DNA of 64,000 nt from Bacteroidales bacterium (GTDB taxonomy: Bacteria; Bacillota; Clostridia; Lachnospirales; Lachnospiraceae), in NCBI GenBank assembly GCA_023664535.1, contig JAMPFJ010000008.1:24071-88070 (forward strand). Reading direction: 5' to 3'. The notes under the pieces are model-generated. The model ran no database searches, was not told the DNA's origin, and saw only the letters and a program-made list of their open reading frames with translations. This document shows, one piece after another, positions 33,990-45,964 of this stretch. The position numbers and the translations under genes were made by a program. Numbering within the stretch: the stretch's first letter is position 1; each line of letters starts with the position of its first letter.

Positions 33990-36812
33990 ATGTTTACATT
34001 AATTCAGCGGAAATTACAGAATAAAAAGGTGTTAAATGGCTGTCTTTTGCTGGGAATTACGTTATTTATTGCTGTGGCTGCCTGTACTCCCATGTTTAAA
34101 AAGGGCTCGTTAAACAGGCTGCTGCAGAGCAAATTTATCACCTATATTGAACAGAATAACGAGTATCCCGCCGTTGTGGGCAGGTCCGGTTCCTGTAAAA
34201 CGAAAGAGAATAAGGATATGGAAAGCATTGAACATAAAATCTACAGCTACGGGACTTCATGGCAGAAATACATAGGGCTTCCGACGGAGACAGTGGAGAC
34301 CCATATCTGGCTGAAAGGAAACCGGATGAATCAGCAGTACAGTAAAAAAGGAGGATGGTGTAATATTGCCTGTATGCCGGAGCTTGGCGAGCATACAGCG
34401 GTTTTAAAGGGCGAGAGCCTGGAGCAGGCAAAGACAGAGAAAAAGATATATCCTTGTGTGCTGACGGAACGGCGCATGGATGAGCTGGATGTTGTGGTCG
34501 GGGAAATCCTTACCTTTGAAAGCATCAAGGACAGTGGCGGAAAACCGCTTACCGTACAGGTGGCAGGGATTATTGATGAAAAAGAGAAAACCGATTTGTA
34601 CTGGCATAAGGAGGCGGATGAATTTGACAGAGAGCTGTATGTGAGCGCCGCCTCACTGGAAGAGATTATGGCAGAGTATGGTTTTGACACGGTATATTAT
34701 GATTACTATATGCTGTTTAAGTATTCGGATATCCATACGGGTAATGTGGCGGATGTGCAGGATTATTTGCAGCAGTTCCATGAGATGGACGGTCAGTTTG
34801 TCGATAATTTTACGGCGTTACTGGAAGAGTACCAGACGGATAAATCCTCGGTAAATACGATATTCTGGGTGTTGGAGCTTCCGGTTTTTGTTCTTCTTCT
34901 CGCCTTTGTTTATATGGTATCCGGGCAGATTCTGGCTATGGAGTCCGGCGAAATGGCAATGTTTAAAAGCCGGGGTTTTTCGAGAAAGCAGATTGTGTTT
35001 ATCTATATGTGCCAATCGGGGATTCTGGCAGGCTTCGGCATTGTTCTCGGTATTCCGTCAGGCTGGCTTCTCTGTAAGCTGGCGGCATCCACTAATGCGT
35101 TTCTGGAATTTAGCGGAAAATCCACGGCAATTTATCGGTTAACGCCGGGAATGCTCTTGTATGCATTGCTTGCGGCACTGCTCACTATGGCGTTTATGAC
35201 TTTTCCGGTTATTGTGTATTCCAGATATTCTATTGTGCAGCAGAAGAGCAAGCAGGCGGAAATAAAAAAGGAAAGCGCTGTGGAAAAATATTTTATTGAT
35301 GTGATTCTGTTGGGGATTTCTGCCTATCTAATCTATAACTATCATCGGCAGATAACCACGCTGGCATGGGATGTTTTGACTGGAAAAAGGCTGGACCCGA
35401 TGGTTTTCTTAAATGTATCCCTATTTATTTTTGCCTGCGGGCTTGTGGGAATCAGGCTGATACATTATCTGGTGCGTTTTGTCTATTATCTGGGAAAGGA
35501 CAAATGGAAACCGCATATGTACGCATCGTTTTTACAGATTATGCGCACGGCGGGAAAACAGAAATTTATCTCCGTATTTTTAGTGCTTACCATTGCAATG
35601 GGGATTTTTAATTCCAATATGGCGGGAACCATCAATACCAATAACGAACAGCGTACCCGTTATGATATCGGAGCGGATGTGGTGGTTGCAGAGCGTTGGC
35701 TTATGGAGAATTTCATCAACAGCAGCGGAGAAGCGGACTGGCTTTATCATGAACCGGATTATGAGCGGTATCAGGGACTGTTGGCGGATACGGTAAAGGG
35801 GATGACCAGGGTTATCCGGGACGATAATATAAAGATTGCCGGCGGGGAAAAACAGATGGAGGGCTGCAGCATGATGGCGATACACTCTAAGGAATTTGGA
35901 GAGAATGTAACGCTTCAGGATGGAGTTACCCAGGAGCATTGGTACAATTATCTGAATGCGCTGGCGAAGAATCCTTCGGGAGTTTTGATTTCCGCCAATC
36001 TGGCGGAGGAGTTTAACCTGAAGGTGGGTGACAGTATCCGGTATTCCAGATATGAGCCGGTTACCTATAAGCAGGGAGAAACGATTGCGGATTGTCCGGG
36101 AGTGGTTTGCGGAATCTTTGACGCATGGCCGGGATATGGACAGTATTCCTACGAATATAATGAGAAAGAAGAAATGAAGGAAAAACAGCGGTACATGATT
36201 GTGGTGAATTACGCTGCCGAGGTGAATACCTTCGGGACAATGCCCTACGAAATATGGATGAGCCTTAAGCCGGGCAAAACGGTAGAAGAGGTAAGAACTT
36301 ACCTGGATGAAAAGAAAATCGTTACCGATAAGGTGGTGGGGACGGAGGAAACCATCCAGGAAGTCCGGGATACGGCAATGATTCAGATAACGAACGGATT
36401 ATTTACCCTGAGTTTTCTGGTGACCCTGATTCTTTGTACGGTTGGATTTTTGATTTACTGGGTAACCTCCATGAAGCAGAGAGAGCTGTTGTTTGGTATT
36501 TACCGGGCGATGGGGATGAGCATGAAGGAAATTAACAGAATGCTAATGAACGAGCAGATATTTTCATCGCTGCTGGCGGGCGCCTTAGCGGGGCTTACCG
36601 GCTTTGGAACGACAATGCTGTTTGCGAAGATAGTTGCTGTCGTATATATGCCGGAAAGCCATAATATTCCGCTGAAAATTTTTATTGATGTAGTGGATAT
36701 GGGCAGGCTGGGAATCGTTATCCTGGCGATGATTGTACTCTGCCTGATGGTGCTTCGCTATATACTGAGAAAATCCAATATTACGCAGGCAATTAAGATG
36801 GGTGAGGATTAG
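33990..36812 (+). CDS. ABC transporter permease, FtsX/MacB superfamily
   Basis: The 940-residue permease has an N-terminal helix (LLLGITLFIAVAACTPMF), a large extracytoplasmic domain (about 45-290), three helices forming the first FtsX unit (about 300-415), a central pair of helices, a second extracytoplasmic domain (about 550-800) and a final FtsX unit with KQRELLFGIYRAMGMSMKEI. This is the doubled FtsX layout of Gram-positive ABC permeases for lipids, peptides or lipoprotein-linked export. Only 9 bp separate it from the adaptor gene. Confidence 0.9.
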   Translation: MFTLIQRKLQNKKVLNGCLLLGITLFIAVAACTPMFKKGSLNRLLQSKFITYIEQNNEYPAVVGRSGSCKTKENKDMESIEHKIYSYGTSWQKYIGLPTETVETHIWLKGNRMNQQYSKKGGWCNIACMPELGEHTAVLKGESLEQAKTEKKIYPCVLTERRMDELDVVVGEILTFESIKDSGGKPLTVQVAGIIDEKEKTDLYWHKEADEFDRELYVSAASLEEIMAEYGFDTVYYDYYMLFKYSDIHTGNVADVQDYLQQFHEMDGQFVDNFTALLEEYQTDKSSVNTIFWVLELPVFVLLLAFVYMVSGQILAMESGEMAMFKSRGFSRKQIVFIYMCQSGILAGFGIVLGIPSGWLLCKLAASTNAFLEFSGKSTAIYRLTPGMLLYALLAALLTMAFMTFPVIVYSRYSIVQQKSKQAEIKKESAVEKYFIDVILLGISAYLIYNYHRQITTLAWDVLTGKRLDPMVFLNVSLFIFACGLVGIRLIHYLVRFVYYLGKDKWKPHMYASFLQIMRTAGKQKFISVFLVLTIAMGIFNSNMAGTINTNNEQRTRYDIGADVVVAERWLMENFINSSGEADWLYHEPDYERYQGLLADTVKGMTRVIRDDNIKIAGGEKQMEGCSMMAIHSKEFGENVTLQDGVTQEHWYNYLNALAKNPSGVLISANLAEEFNLKVGDSIRYSRYEPVTYKQGETIADCPGVVCGIFDAWPGYGQYSYEYNEKEEMKEKQRYMIVVNYAAEVNTFGTMPYEIWMSLKPGKTVEEVRTYLDEKKIVTDKVVGTEETIQEVRDTAMIQITNGLFTLSFLVTLILCTVGFLIYWVTSMKQRELLFGIYRAMGMSMKEINRMLMNEQIFSSLLAGALAGLTGFGTTMLFAKIVAVVYMPESHNIPLKIFIDVVDMGRLGIVILAMIVLCLMVLRYILRKSNITQAIKMGED

Positions 36813-36853
36813 GAACAGAGTAACAGGTGGGACGACCGGAAAGGAAAAAACGG

Positions 36854-37558
36854 ATGGAATATGCGATTCAGGCATCAGGAATTGTAAGGGCTTTTCCTGT
36901 GGCAGACGGTAAAGAATTTTATGCATTAAAGGGAATTGATATGGACATTCCCAGGGGCAGGCTTACCATTTTAAAGGGACGTTCCGGCTCCGGGAAAACG
37001 ACGCTGTTAAACATATTAAGTGCGTTGGATTTGCCCAGCGAGGGAGAGGTGTTGTTCGGCGAAAGGGAGATTAGCAGCCTCAGTGAGCGGGACAGAGAGC
37101 TTCTCCGCCGCTATGAGATTGGCTTTGTGTTTCAGTCGGTGGCGCTGATTCCGATTATGAATGCCTATGAAAATGTGGACTATGGTCTTCGGCTTGCCGA
37201 TTACCAGGAGGAACGGGATTCACGGATTAAGCAGGTCCTAAATATGGTGGGACTTGGAGGCAGGCTGTATCATATGCCGATGCAGATGTCCGGCGGCGAG
37301 CAGCAGCGTGTTGCCATAGCAAGAGCCGTGGCACATAAACCCGGTATTTTATTTGCAGACGAGCCCACCGGGGCGCTGGATACGGCTTCCGGACTGGCGG
37401 TGATGAAGCTGTTTAAGGAGCTTGTGGAGCAGGAAGGGATTACCATTGTAATGACAACCCATGACCCGGGGCTGATGGAGCTGGGGGATGTGGTGTATGA
37501 ATTGGAGGACGGTGAAATTATTGGACGAGAAGAACATAGAGGAACAGGAAGTATTTGA
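36854..37558 (+). CDS. ABC transporter ATP-binding protein, first of two
   Basis: The 234-residue MacB/LolD-type ATPase has Walker A GRSGSGKT, Q-loop FQSVALIP, signature MSGGEQQR, Walker B ILFADEPTGALD and H-loop TTHD. Start 36854 is chosen for GGAAAGG eight bases upstream; an upstream GTG at 36827 is in frame. It overlaps the next ATPase gene at its 3' end, which suggests that the two are made together and may pair as a heterodimer under the single large permease. Confidence 0.92.
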   Translation: MEYAIQASGIVRAFPVADGKEFYALKGIDMDIPRGRLTILKGRSGSGKTTLLNILSALDLPSEGEVLFGEREISSLSERDRELLRRYEIGFVFQSVALIPIMNAYENVDYGLRLADYQEERDSRIKQVLNMVGLGGRLYHMPMQMSGGEQQRVAIARAVAHKPGILFADEPTGALDTASGLAVMKLFKELVEQEGITIVMTTHDPGLMELGDVVYELEDGEIIGREEHRGTGSI

Positions 37559-38444
37559 GGATGAGCCGCTAATCCGCTGTGACAGTCTGGTGAAGATTTA
37601 TAAGACGGAAGAGGTGGAGGTAATGGCGCTTCAGGGTCTGGATTTGGAGATTGAAAAGGGGGAGCTGATGGCGGTCATCGGAAAAAGCGGCAGCGGAAAA
37701 TCGACCTTGATGAATATGATTGGCGGGCTGGAGCACCCTACTGCGGGAAGATTGTATATTAACGGTAAGGACTTGTTTGGTCTGGACGACGGGGAAATGA
37801 TTGAGTACCGGAATAAAACCGTAGGGTTTGTATGGCAGAAAAGTGCAAGGAATCTGCTGCCGTATCTGACCTCGGTAGAAAATATCGAGGTGCCGATGTA
37901 TTACAGCGGAAAAAGCGCAAAGACCATGCGTGAAAGAGCCCTGGAGCTGCTGGAAAAGGTGGGAATGATGCATAAAAAGGATTCCTATCCCGGACAGATG
38001 TCCGGCGGCGAGCAGCAGCGTATTGCGATTGCGGTGGCGCTGGCAAATGAACCGGAAATTCTGCTGGCGGATGAGCCCACCGGAGCAGTTGATACGAAAA
38101 CCTCTAATCAGATACAGGATTTATTCCGCAGTCTGAATAAAGAATTAAACCTTACTATTATCATTGTAACCCATGATTTGAGCCTTGCTAATAAGGTGGG
38201 AAGAGTGGTGATGATTTCCGACGGAAAAATCAGTACGGAAAAAATTATGAAGGAGGAATACCTTCAGGTGCTGAATCAGCTGGAGAACGGGACGCTTGCG
38301 ACGGAGACCCATGAAGAGTATTCCGTGCTGGATAAGGCAAGAAGACTGCAGTTAAATGAGGAAATGCTGGAGGCAGCGGGAATTGACGGGAATAAAGTAA
38401 AAGTGCAAGTCGTTGACGGAAAAGTGGTAATTTCAAAAGAATGA
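37512..38444 (+). CDS. ABC transporter ATP-binding protein, second of two, with C-terminal extension
   Basis: The ATPase domain has Walker A GKSGSGKS, signature MSGGEQQR, Walker B ILLADEPTGAVD and THD. About 80 extra residues follow (EYSVLDKARRLQLNEEMLEA, VKVQVVDGKVVISKE), a short extra domain seen in some FtsX-associated ATPases. The initiator is unclear: GTG 37512 follows GGAGG closely, ATG 37488 and 37497 and TTG 37521 are also in frame, all inside the previous gene. Last gene of the exporter operon. Confidence 0.9.
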   Translation: MKLLDEKNIEEQEVFEDEPLIRCDSLVKIYKTEEVEVMALQGLDLEIEKGELMAVIGKSGSGKSTLMNMIGGLEHPTAGRLYINGKDLFGLDDGEMIEYRNKTVGFVWQKSARNLLPYLTSVENIEVPMYYSGKSAKTMRERALELLEKVGMMHKKDSYPGQMSGGEQQRIAIAVALANEPEILLADEPTGAVDTKTSNQIQDLFRSLNKELNLTIIIVTHDLSLANKVGRVVMISDGKISTEKIMKEEYLQVLNQLENGTLATETHEEYSVLDKARRLQLNEEMLEAAGIDGNKVKVQVVDGKVVISKE

Positions 38445-38451
38445 AAATTTC

Positions 38452-38480
38452 TTGAGATACGGAAGAGAGTGTGATAAGAT
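38452..38480 (+). promoter_or_regulatory. Promoter of the pyrophosphatase gene
   Basis: -35 TTGAGA (38452-38457), 17-bp spacer, -10 TAAGAT (38475-38480), 42 bp before the start codon. Confidence 0.6.
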
Positions 38481-38522
38481 AAGCGTATGAGTTAAAAATC
38501 GAATACGGAAGGAGTACTGACA

Positions 38523-39056
38523 ATGAATATTTGGCATGATATTGATGAAGAAAGAATTTTTCCGACGGATTTTATTGCGGTCATTGAGATTAGTAAGGGC
38601 AGCAAGAAGAAGTATGAGCTGGATAAGAAAACCGGTATGCTGATTCTGGACAGAATTTTATATACCTCAACCCATTATCCGGCGAATTATGGATTTATTC
38701 CGAGAACCTATGGCGATGACAAAGACCCATTGGATGTACTGGTACTCTGCTCGGAGGATATTGAGCCGATGACATTGGTTCGCTGTTATCCCATCGGGGT
38801 GATGAAGATGCTGGATAATGGTATGGGAGATGAGAAAATTATCGCCATTCCGTATAATGACCCCACGTATAACTGCTATACGGATGTCAATGAACTGCCC
38901 AAGCATATTTTTGAGGAAATCAAGCATTTCTTCAGTGTGTATAAGGCTCTGGAGGATAAAGAAACCCTTGTGGATGAATTTGATGGAGCCGCAGAGTCCA
39001 TTCGTATTATTGAACAGTGCATTGAGAATTATAATAACAAATTTGTGAACATATAG
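38523..39056 (+). CDS. ppa: Inorganic pyrophosphatase, family I
   Basis: The 177-residue protein has the soluble family I pyrophosphatase core: IEISKGSKKKYELDKKTG, ILYTSTHYPANYGFIPRTYG and the metal-binding signature DDKDPLDVLVL, plus KHFFSVYKALEDKE. It hydrolyses pyrophosphate to phosphate, driving biosynthesis. Length fits the bacterial family. It has its own promoter and terminator. Confidence 0.95.
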   Translation: MNIWHDIDEERIFPTDFIAVIEISKGSKKKYELDKKTGMLILDRILYTSTHYPANYGFIPRTYGDDKDPLDVLVLCSEDIEPMTLVRCYPIGVMKMLDNGMGDEKIIAIPYNDPTYNCYTDVNELPKHIFEEIKHFFSVYKALEDKETLVDEFDGAAESIRIIEQCIENYNNKFVNI

Positions 39057-39069
39057 GGAGCAACGGTAT

Positions 39070-39140
39070 ACTGCTGCCTCGATACGGAATAAGGGAACGG
39101 ATGCGTTTCTTCGGTTTGGTTGTCGGGGCAGCAGTTTTTT
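39070..39140 (+). terminator. Rho-independent terminator after ppa
   Basis: ACTGCTGCC (39070-39078) pairs with GGCAGCAGT (39127-39135), followed by T6. The long loop holds no ORF. Confidence 0.75.
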
Positions 39141-39162
39141 GTATGACAGGGGGCGCAGGCAT

Positions 39163-41268
39163 ATGGATGTGAATCAGGTACTACAGGGATTGGATGATTT
39201 GTTTGCAGAGGGAAAGCTGAATCAGGTAGAGGAATATTTGCAGACGAATTTGGAGCAGGCAGAGAAAGAAGGGGATTTCGGCGCCGCAGTTTCCATATTG
39301 AACGAAATGCTGGGGTTTGCCAGGGAAACCAGCCAGTATGATAAGTGTGAGCGTTACGGAAGCCGGGTGCTGAAGCTGCTGGAGGACAGCCCGTATAAGG
39401 GAAGCGTCAGCCATGCCACCACGCTGTTAAATGTGGCAAATGCCATGCGGGCAGCGGGAAAGCTTAAGGAATCACAGGCGTATTATCGGCAGACGGAGGA
39501 TATTTATTATGCAAAGCTTCCGGAGGGCGATTACGCCTTTGCCAGCCTGTATAACAATGAAGGTCTGCTCTGCGAAGAGCTGGGGGACTATGAGGGGGCG
39601 GCGGAAAGCTTTCGGAAGGCAATACAGATTGTTTCGGCATATCCGGGCAATGAATACTATCAGGCGGTTTCTTATGCGAATCTGGCAAATGCCGAGGTGA
39701 TGCTTAAGGAATATGCCGAAGCCAAGACGCATGCAGAGAAGGCATTGGAGCTGTTTGCACCGCTGCAGGTGGAGGATTCCCACAAAGGGGCGGCACTGGC
39801 GGCGTTGGGAGAGATTGAAGCGGCGGCAGGGAATACAGAAAAAGCGGTGGGCTGTTACCGGCAGGCGGAAAGCTGTATTTTGCACCATATCGGGAAAAAT
39901 GCGGCGTATTACCGTGTGCATGAAAGACTGAACAATCTGCTGGAACAGTGCGGCGGAAGGCTTACCGGAAAAGAGCTGTGCCGGGAATATTATGAGACCT
40001 TTGGGGCACCGATGCTGGAAAAGGAATTTCCGGAGTATCTGTCCCGGATTGCGGTGGGACATGTGGGAGAAGGCTCGGACTGTTTTGGATTTGACGATGC
40101 CCTTTCCGAGGACCATGATTTTGGACCGGGCTTCAGTTTGTGGATAACTAAAGGGACTGCTGAGGAGATTGGGGAACAGCTGCAGGCAGCATATCTGTCG
40201 CTGCCGGCGGAATTTAAAGGGTACCGGCGGGTGGAGAGCGCCCATGGGGCGGAGCGGTTTGGAGTCTGTATAATTGATGATTTTTATGAGCGGGTGCTGA
40301 GTGGAGGGCATCTGCCGCAAGCGGACAGAGACTATCTTCTTTTGGAGGACTGCTATCTGGCATGTGCGGTAAACGGCGAGGTGTACCGGGATGATGAAGG
40401 AATTTTTACCGGTATCCGGAATAAGCTTAAACAGGGGTATCCGGAGGGGGTAAAGCTGTTAAAAATTGCACAGAAAGCGGCGCTGATGGGACAGAATCTT
40501 CAGTATAATTACCGCAGATGCGCAGAGCGCGGGGAATGGACGGCGGCGTTGCTGGCAAAGGCGGATGGAATCAGGCAGGGAATGCAGCTAATCTATTTGT
40601 TAAATGACAGCTATGCACCCCATGACAAGTGGCTGCACCGGGGGCTTAAGGAGATGGATGCGGAGGCCTTTCAACTGGTGGAGAAACTGACTGCCTGCGA
40701 TGAAACGGAGGAGCAGAATAACCCGCTGATGGAGCAATTTGCCGGCTTGATATTAAAGCACCTCCGGGAGCATTTTTATGTGACCACAGCGGAGAAATTT
40801 CTGCCAGATGCCGCCGTGGAGGTTGGCAGAAAAGGCCAGCTTTTTCTGCTGACGAAGGAAGAGCTGGTAAAGGCCCTGCAGAGGCTGAAAGCGGAAAGAG
40901 GGGAAACGGCGGCAGGAGAACAGTATATCGTATGGAATAAACTGCTTTTGGTTCAATACTGTATGGATTTGGAGAACCTGCCGCAGGAAAGAACGATGGA
41001 GGAAAATATTCCGGAGCAAAAACGTGCGATTATGGAGACAATTATCTCGATTCAGCAGCAATGGAGGGAAGAGTTTATCCAGGCGCATAAGGAGGAAAAA
41101 ACAGAGGGAAAGGAGGATGCCTTTCAAGAGAAACTAAGAAATGAGCTTTCCGGTTTTTCCGATGTTATGCTGGCATTATACGGAAGATTTATCGTGGAAA
41201 TTTCCGGCAAGGGGATAAATTTGGAAGAACAAAAGGCAGAGGCAGAAGGGGCTGTCTCTGGGCAATAA
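39163..41268 (+). CDS. TPR protein with C-terminal DUF4037 nucleotidyltransferase-like domain
   Basis: The 701-residue protein has about seven TPR-like repeats in the first 270 residues (TLLNVANAMRAAGKLKESQA, SLYNNEGLLCEELGDYEGAA, ANAEVMLKEYAEAKTHAEKA) and a C-terminal region with the DUF4037 start: AVGHVGEGSDCFGFDDALSE followed by DHDFGPGFSLW. The GxGSD and DHD acidic pattern is that of minimal nucleotidyltransferases. The target is unknown. Start 39163 follows AGGGGG; the longer reading begins in the upstream terminator T tract. Confidence 0.82.
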   Translation: MDVNQVLQGLDDLFAEGKLNQVEEYLQTNLEQAEKEGDFGAAVSILNEMLGFARETSQYDKCERYGSRVLKLLEDSPYKGSVSHATTLLNVANAMRAAGKLKESQAYYRQTEDIYYAKLPEGDYAFASLYNNEGLLCEELGDYEGAAESFRKAIQIVSAYPGNEYYQAVSYANLANAEVMLKEYAEAKTHAEKALELFAPLQVEDSHKGAALAALGEIEAAAGNTEKAVGCYRQAESCILHHIGKNAAYYRVHERLNNLLEQCGGRLTGKELCREYYETFGAPMLEKEFPEYLSRIAVGHVGEGSDCFGFDDALSEDHDFGPGFSLWITKGTAEEIGEQLQAAYLSLPAEFKGYRRVESAHGAERFGVCIIDDFYERVLSGGHLPQADRDYLLLEDCYLACAVNGEVYRDDEGIFTGIRNKLKQGYPEGVKLLKIAQKAALMGQNLQYNYRRCAERGEWTAALLAKADGIRQGMQLIYLLNDSYAPHDKWLHRGLKEMDAEAFQLVEKLTACDETEEQNNPLMEQFAGLILKHLREHFYVTTAEKFLPDAAVEVGRKGQLFLLTKEELVKALQRLKAERGETAAGEQYIVWNKLLLVQYCMDLENLPQERTMEENIPEQKRAIMETIISIQQQWREEFIQAHKEEKTEGKEDAFQEKLRNELSGFSDVMLALYGRFIVEISGKGINLEEQKAEAEGAVSGQ

Positions 41269-41320
41269 GACAGGATAGCTGTTTCACGGAAACAATCAAT
41301 AGAGAACAGGGGGATAAATG

Positions 41321-42181
41321 ATGTTGTTATTGAAAGAAATGAGACAGATTGAGGGATTGACGGAAAGGGAACAGGATATCTGTAATTATATTCTGAAACA
41401 TCCGGAGCAGGTGGCGGTGCTGTCCTCCAGAGAACTGGGACATGCGACATTTACCAGCGCAGCTTCCGTTACCCGGTTTTGCCAGAAGATGGGGTGTAAG
41501 GGATATCCGGATTTTCGTCTCCGTTTTGTCAGTGAATTAAAGCTTTGGGATGCACAGGAAGAGGAGAAGATTCAGATTGAGGAGAGGGAAAGTATCGTGT
41601 CTCTGGTGAAAAAAATCAGTGAACTGGAGAGGAAAGCAGTGGATGAAACCAGAAAGGCGTTATCCCTGGAACAGATGCTGCGGATTGGAAAGTGGATTCA
41701 TCAGGCAGAATGCGTTGATTTTTATGTCTATGATTTGAATGTTCACCTGGCGCAATACGGCTGCAACCAGCTTTTGCATGCCGGGAAAATGGCATATACG
41801 CATATCGCCACCAATGCGCAGCAGCTCCATGCAATGATACCAAAGGAAAACCACGTGGCAATCGTCATCAGCCATACCGGAGAAAATTCAAGGTTAGGGG
41901 AAATTATTAAAACCCTGAAAAAGAAGAAAACCAGGGTGATTGTTATTTCCGCAAATAAAAACCGGATGCTTCCCCGGCTTGGAGATGAATTTATCTATGC
42001 AGCGGGGACGGAAAGATTTGATGAATTTTGGACGGCAATGTTTTTTTCTTCGGTAAAATATCTGCTGGATATCCTGTTTGGCATGGAGTTTAGCGCCAAT
42101 TATGAAAGGAATATAAAGCTGAATGCGGATTACGAAAGGATTGGCGCCGAGAAATTATGGGCATTGTCCAATGAGCTGTAG
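41321..42181 (+). CDS. MurR/RpiR family transcriptional regulator
   Basis: The 286-residue protein has an N-terminal HTH_6 domain (EREQDICNYILKHPEQVAVL, FTSAASVTRFCQKMGCKGYP) and a C-terminal SIS sugar-phosphate-binding domain (NHVAIVISHTGENSRLGEII, TRVIVISANKNRMLP). It precedes a beta-glucoside PTS and 6-phospho-beta-glucosidase, so it most likely senses a phosphorylated beta-glucoside. Two adjacent ATGs (41318, 41321) are possible; 41321 is seven bases from AGGGGG. Confidence 0.9.
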   Translation: MLLLKEMRQIEGLTEREQDICNYILKHPEQVAVLSSRELGHATFTSAASVTRFCQKMGCKGYPDFRLRFVSELKLWDAQEEEKIQIEERESIVSLVKKISELERKAVDETRKALSLEQMLRIGKWIHQAECVDFYVYDLNVHLAQYGCNQLLHAGKMAYTHIATNAQQLHAMIPKENHVAIVISHTGENSRLGEIIKTLKKKKTRVIVISANKNRMLPRLGDEFIYAAGTERFDEFWTAMFFSSVKYLLDILFGMEFSANYERNIKLNADYERIGAEKLWALSNEL

Positions 42182-42186
42182 GGGTG

Positions 42187-42211
42187 TTTTTTGAAACATT
42201 GTTTCAAAAAA
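42187..42211. promoter_or_regulatory. RpiR-type operator palindrome
   Basis: A perfect 25-nt palindrome around one central T, with core TTGAAACATTGTTTCAA (42191-42207). The TGAAA-N5-TTTCA pattern is typical of MurR/RpiR operators. A second half site TTTGAAAC lies at about 42233-42240. Confidence 0.7.
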
Positions 42212-42243
42212 TGGAAAAAACAGAAAAGTATTTTTGAAACAAA

Positions 42244-42260
42244 TTACCAGAGTTTGGTAA
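42244..42260. promoter_or_regulatory. Second palindrome in the PTS promoter region
   Basis: TTACCAGAGTTTGGTAA, an inverted repeat with six-base arms, with a further TGGTAA near 42294-42299 beside a TATATT (42289-42294) that could be the -10 box. Possibly a second regulator site. Confidence 0.5.
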
Positions 42261-42305
42261 ATTGGGTACAAATCCGTTATTTTTTTGCTATATTGGTAAC
42301 ACTAA

Positions 42306-45721
<3,416 letters not shown>

Positions 45722-45739
45722 GGCATATTGAGTGAAAAT

Positions 45740-45790
45740 GGGACTGTGGCACAAAAATTTATTTTTCCTGTGTCACGGTCCCGTTTTGGG
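45740..45790 (+). terminator. Terminator of the beta-glucoside operon
   Basis: GGGACTGTGGCACA from 45740 pairs with TGTGTCACGGTCCC ending at 45782, followed by GTTTT. Confidence 0.75.
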
Positions 45791-45864
45791 TGAAACGGTT
45801 TTGCGGTATTTGCTGGGAGTGCAGCCGTATTGCTGAAGAAACAGTTTTGAATAGTAGCTGAGGT
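45773..45864 (-). pseudogene. Relic of an AraC-type regulator C-terminus
   Basis: The minus strand reads NHLSYYSKLFLQQYGCTPSK then YRKTVSPKTGP and a stop. YxSKLFxxxxGCTPSxYRK is the second helix-turn-helix of AraC regulators. An in-frame stop lies directly upstream at about 45868, so only about 30 codons remain. The stop end lies inside the terminator stem of the + strand operon. Confidence 0.6.
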
Positions 45865-45964
45865 GGTTTTTTTAAAAAATTTTGTTGATGTGGGAGGAAA
45901 ATATGAAAATTGAGCACACGCGCTTTATGTATTGAGAGGAAACAGATAGGAGGTAAACCGGGTT

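Noticed and set aside
39472..40320. 282-codon minus-strand ORF opposite the TPR gene
   Set aside because: It lies wholly inside a clear TPR/DUF4037 gene, has Arg/His/Cys-rich composition typical of antisense shadows, and has no ribosome site.
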